Shown here in pieces: positions 63,549 to 64,000 of a stretch of 64,000 nt of DNA. Position numbers and translations under genes: made by a program. The notes below the pieces were generated by a model. That model made no database searches. It was not told the origin of the DNA and saw only the letters and a program-made list of their open reading frames with translations. Source of the stretch: Streptomyces sp. NBC_01216 (lineage in GTDB: Bacteria > Actinomycetota > Actinomycetes > Streptomycetales > Streptomycetaceae); assembly GCF_035994945.1 (NCBI RefSeq), contig NZ_CP108677.1, forward strand, positions 5,766,001 through 5,830,000, in the 5' to 3' direction. Within the stretch, counting starts at the first letter, position 1; each line of letters starts with the position of its first letter.

Positions 63549-64000
63549 ATGTCAGCAGTCATCATCGTCCTGATCATTCTGGTGGTGCTTGTCTTCATCG
63601 CCCTGATCAAGACGATCCAGGTCATCCCGCAGGCGAGCGCCGCGATCGTGGAGCGGTTCGGACGCTACACCCGCACGCTCAACGCGGGCCTGAACATCGT
63701 CGTCCCGTTCATCGACTCGATCCGCAACCGAATCGACCTGCGCGAACAGGTCGTCCCCTTCCCGCCGCAGCCGGTGATCACCCAGGACAACCTGGTCGTC
63801 AACATCGACACCGTCATCTACTACCAGGTGACCGACGCCCGCGCCGCGACCTACGAAGTGGCCAGCTACATCCAGGCCATCGAACAGCTCACCGTCACCA
63901 CCCTGCGCAACATCATCGGCGGCATGGACCTCGAACGGACCCTCACCTCCCGCGAGGAGATCAACGCCGCCCTCCGGGGCGTCCTCGACGAGGCCACCGG
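63549..64000 (+). CDS. SPFH (stomatin/band 7) family protein, N-terminal part (runs off the window)
   Basis: The visible 150 residues begin with a hydrophobic helix (SAVIIVLIILVVLVFIALI). The SPFH core follows: IQVIPQASAAIVERFGRYTRTL, VPFIDSIRNRIDLREQVVPFPPQPVITQDNLVVNIDTV and LTVTTLRNIIGGMDLERTLTSREEIN. Such proteins form large ring assemblies on the inner membrane and act with NfeD. The 3' end lies beyond the window. Confidence 0.93.
   Translation, partial: MSAVIIVLIILVVLVFIALIKTIQVIPQASAAIVERFGRYTRTLNAGLNIVVPFIDSIRNRIDLREQVVPFPPQPVITQDNLVVNIDTVIYYQVTDARAATYEVASYIQAIEQLTVTTLRNIIGGMDLERTLTSREEINAALRGVLDEAT

Overview
This is a very GC-rich (roughly 70% or more) actinobacterial chromosome segment, almost certainly from a Streptomyces. 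The evidence is strong G/C bias at third codon positions, many GTG and TTG starts with GGAGG-type ribosome sites, stop/start overlaps (ATGA, GTGA, TAATG), a chaplin gene, a streptophobe-family protein and a c. 38-residue transporter-associated peptide typical of the genus. From memory of the family, the gene order (cobalamin genes, phosphate transporter, Asp23 operon, moaA, tyrS, tldD/tldE, fabG-fabI, serB, chpE) matches a core-chromosome block of S. coelicolor read in reverse. I could not run an alignment to confirm this.

Layout. Positions 1-5443 (minus) hold a cobalamin operon (cobB end, cobO, a ChlI/ChlD-type chelatase, cobQ, cobD) behind a cobalamin riboswitch. 5770-7344 (minus) is a low-affinity phosphate transporter with a PHO-box-like site. 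7610-15245 holds mostly housekeeping or hypothetical genes: hydrolase, VOC protein, zinc protease, ABC-F ATPase, small HTH protein, enoyl-CoA hydratase. 15333-18417 is an Asp23/AmaP envelope module. Besides two recognisable Asp23 proteins, three further proteins there appear to carry Asp23-like alpha/beta modules. 18452-23341 (minus) has an SDR with altered catalytic residues, a GH15 enzyme, SURF1, a zinc-finger protein and a DEDDh exonuclease-BRCT protein. 23465-28415 is a TetR-controlled catabolic cluster: acetoacetate-decarboxylase-like protein, SDR and two tandem amidohydrolases, with palindromic operators in the divergent promoter. 28441-37676 holds a VIT-type metal transporter, alcohol dehydrogenase, CoA-transferase, secreted S8 protease, acetate symporter pair and moaA. 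38226-39497 is tyrS.

39542-41614 is an IS701-like mobile unit flanked by CTAG. It has identical 35-bp inverted ends, one intact transposase, a 97-residue passenger gene and a decayed second transposase end. It separates tyrS from the tldD/tldE pair. Then come fabG-fabI (45208-46694), a GntR regulator with an MFS exporter (47313-49403), small membrane proteins, SixA, serB, a streptophobe protein divergent from a double-FHA ABC transporter, and a lytic transglycosylase. 57838-58455 is a graveyard of a queA-like gene and an SDR. The last part has a GAF histidine kinase/response regulator pair, the cysteine-free chaplin chpE, an ABC ATPase, NfeD and the start of an SPFH protein.

Two patterns run across the window. 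One is a repeated hairpin motif (TGAGAGCCTGTCGG) that begins exactly at the stop codon of several unrelated genes. The other is the concentration of Asp23-like modules in one operon. No tRNA, rRNA or CRISPR array was seen.
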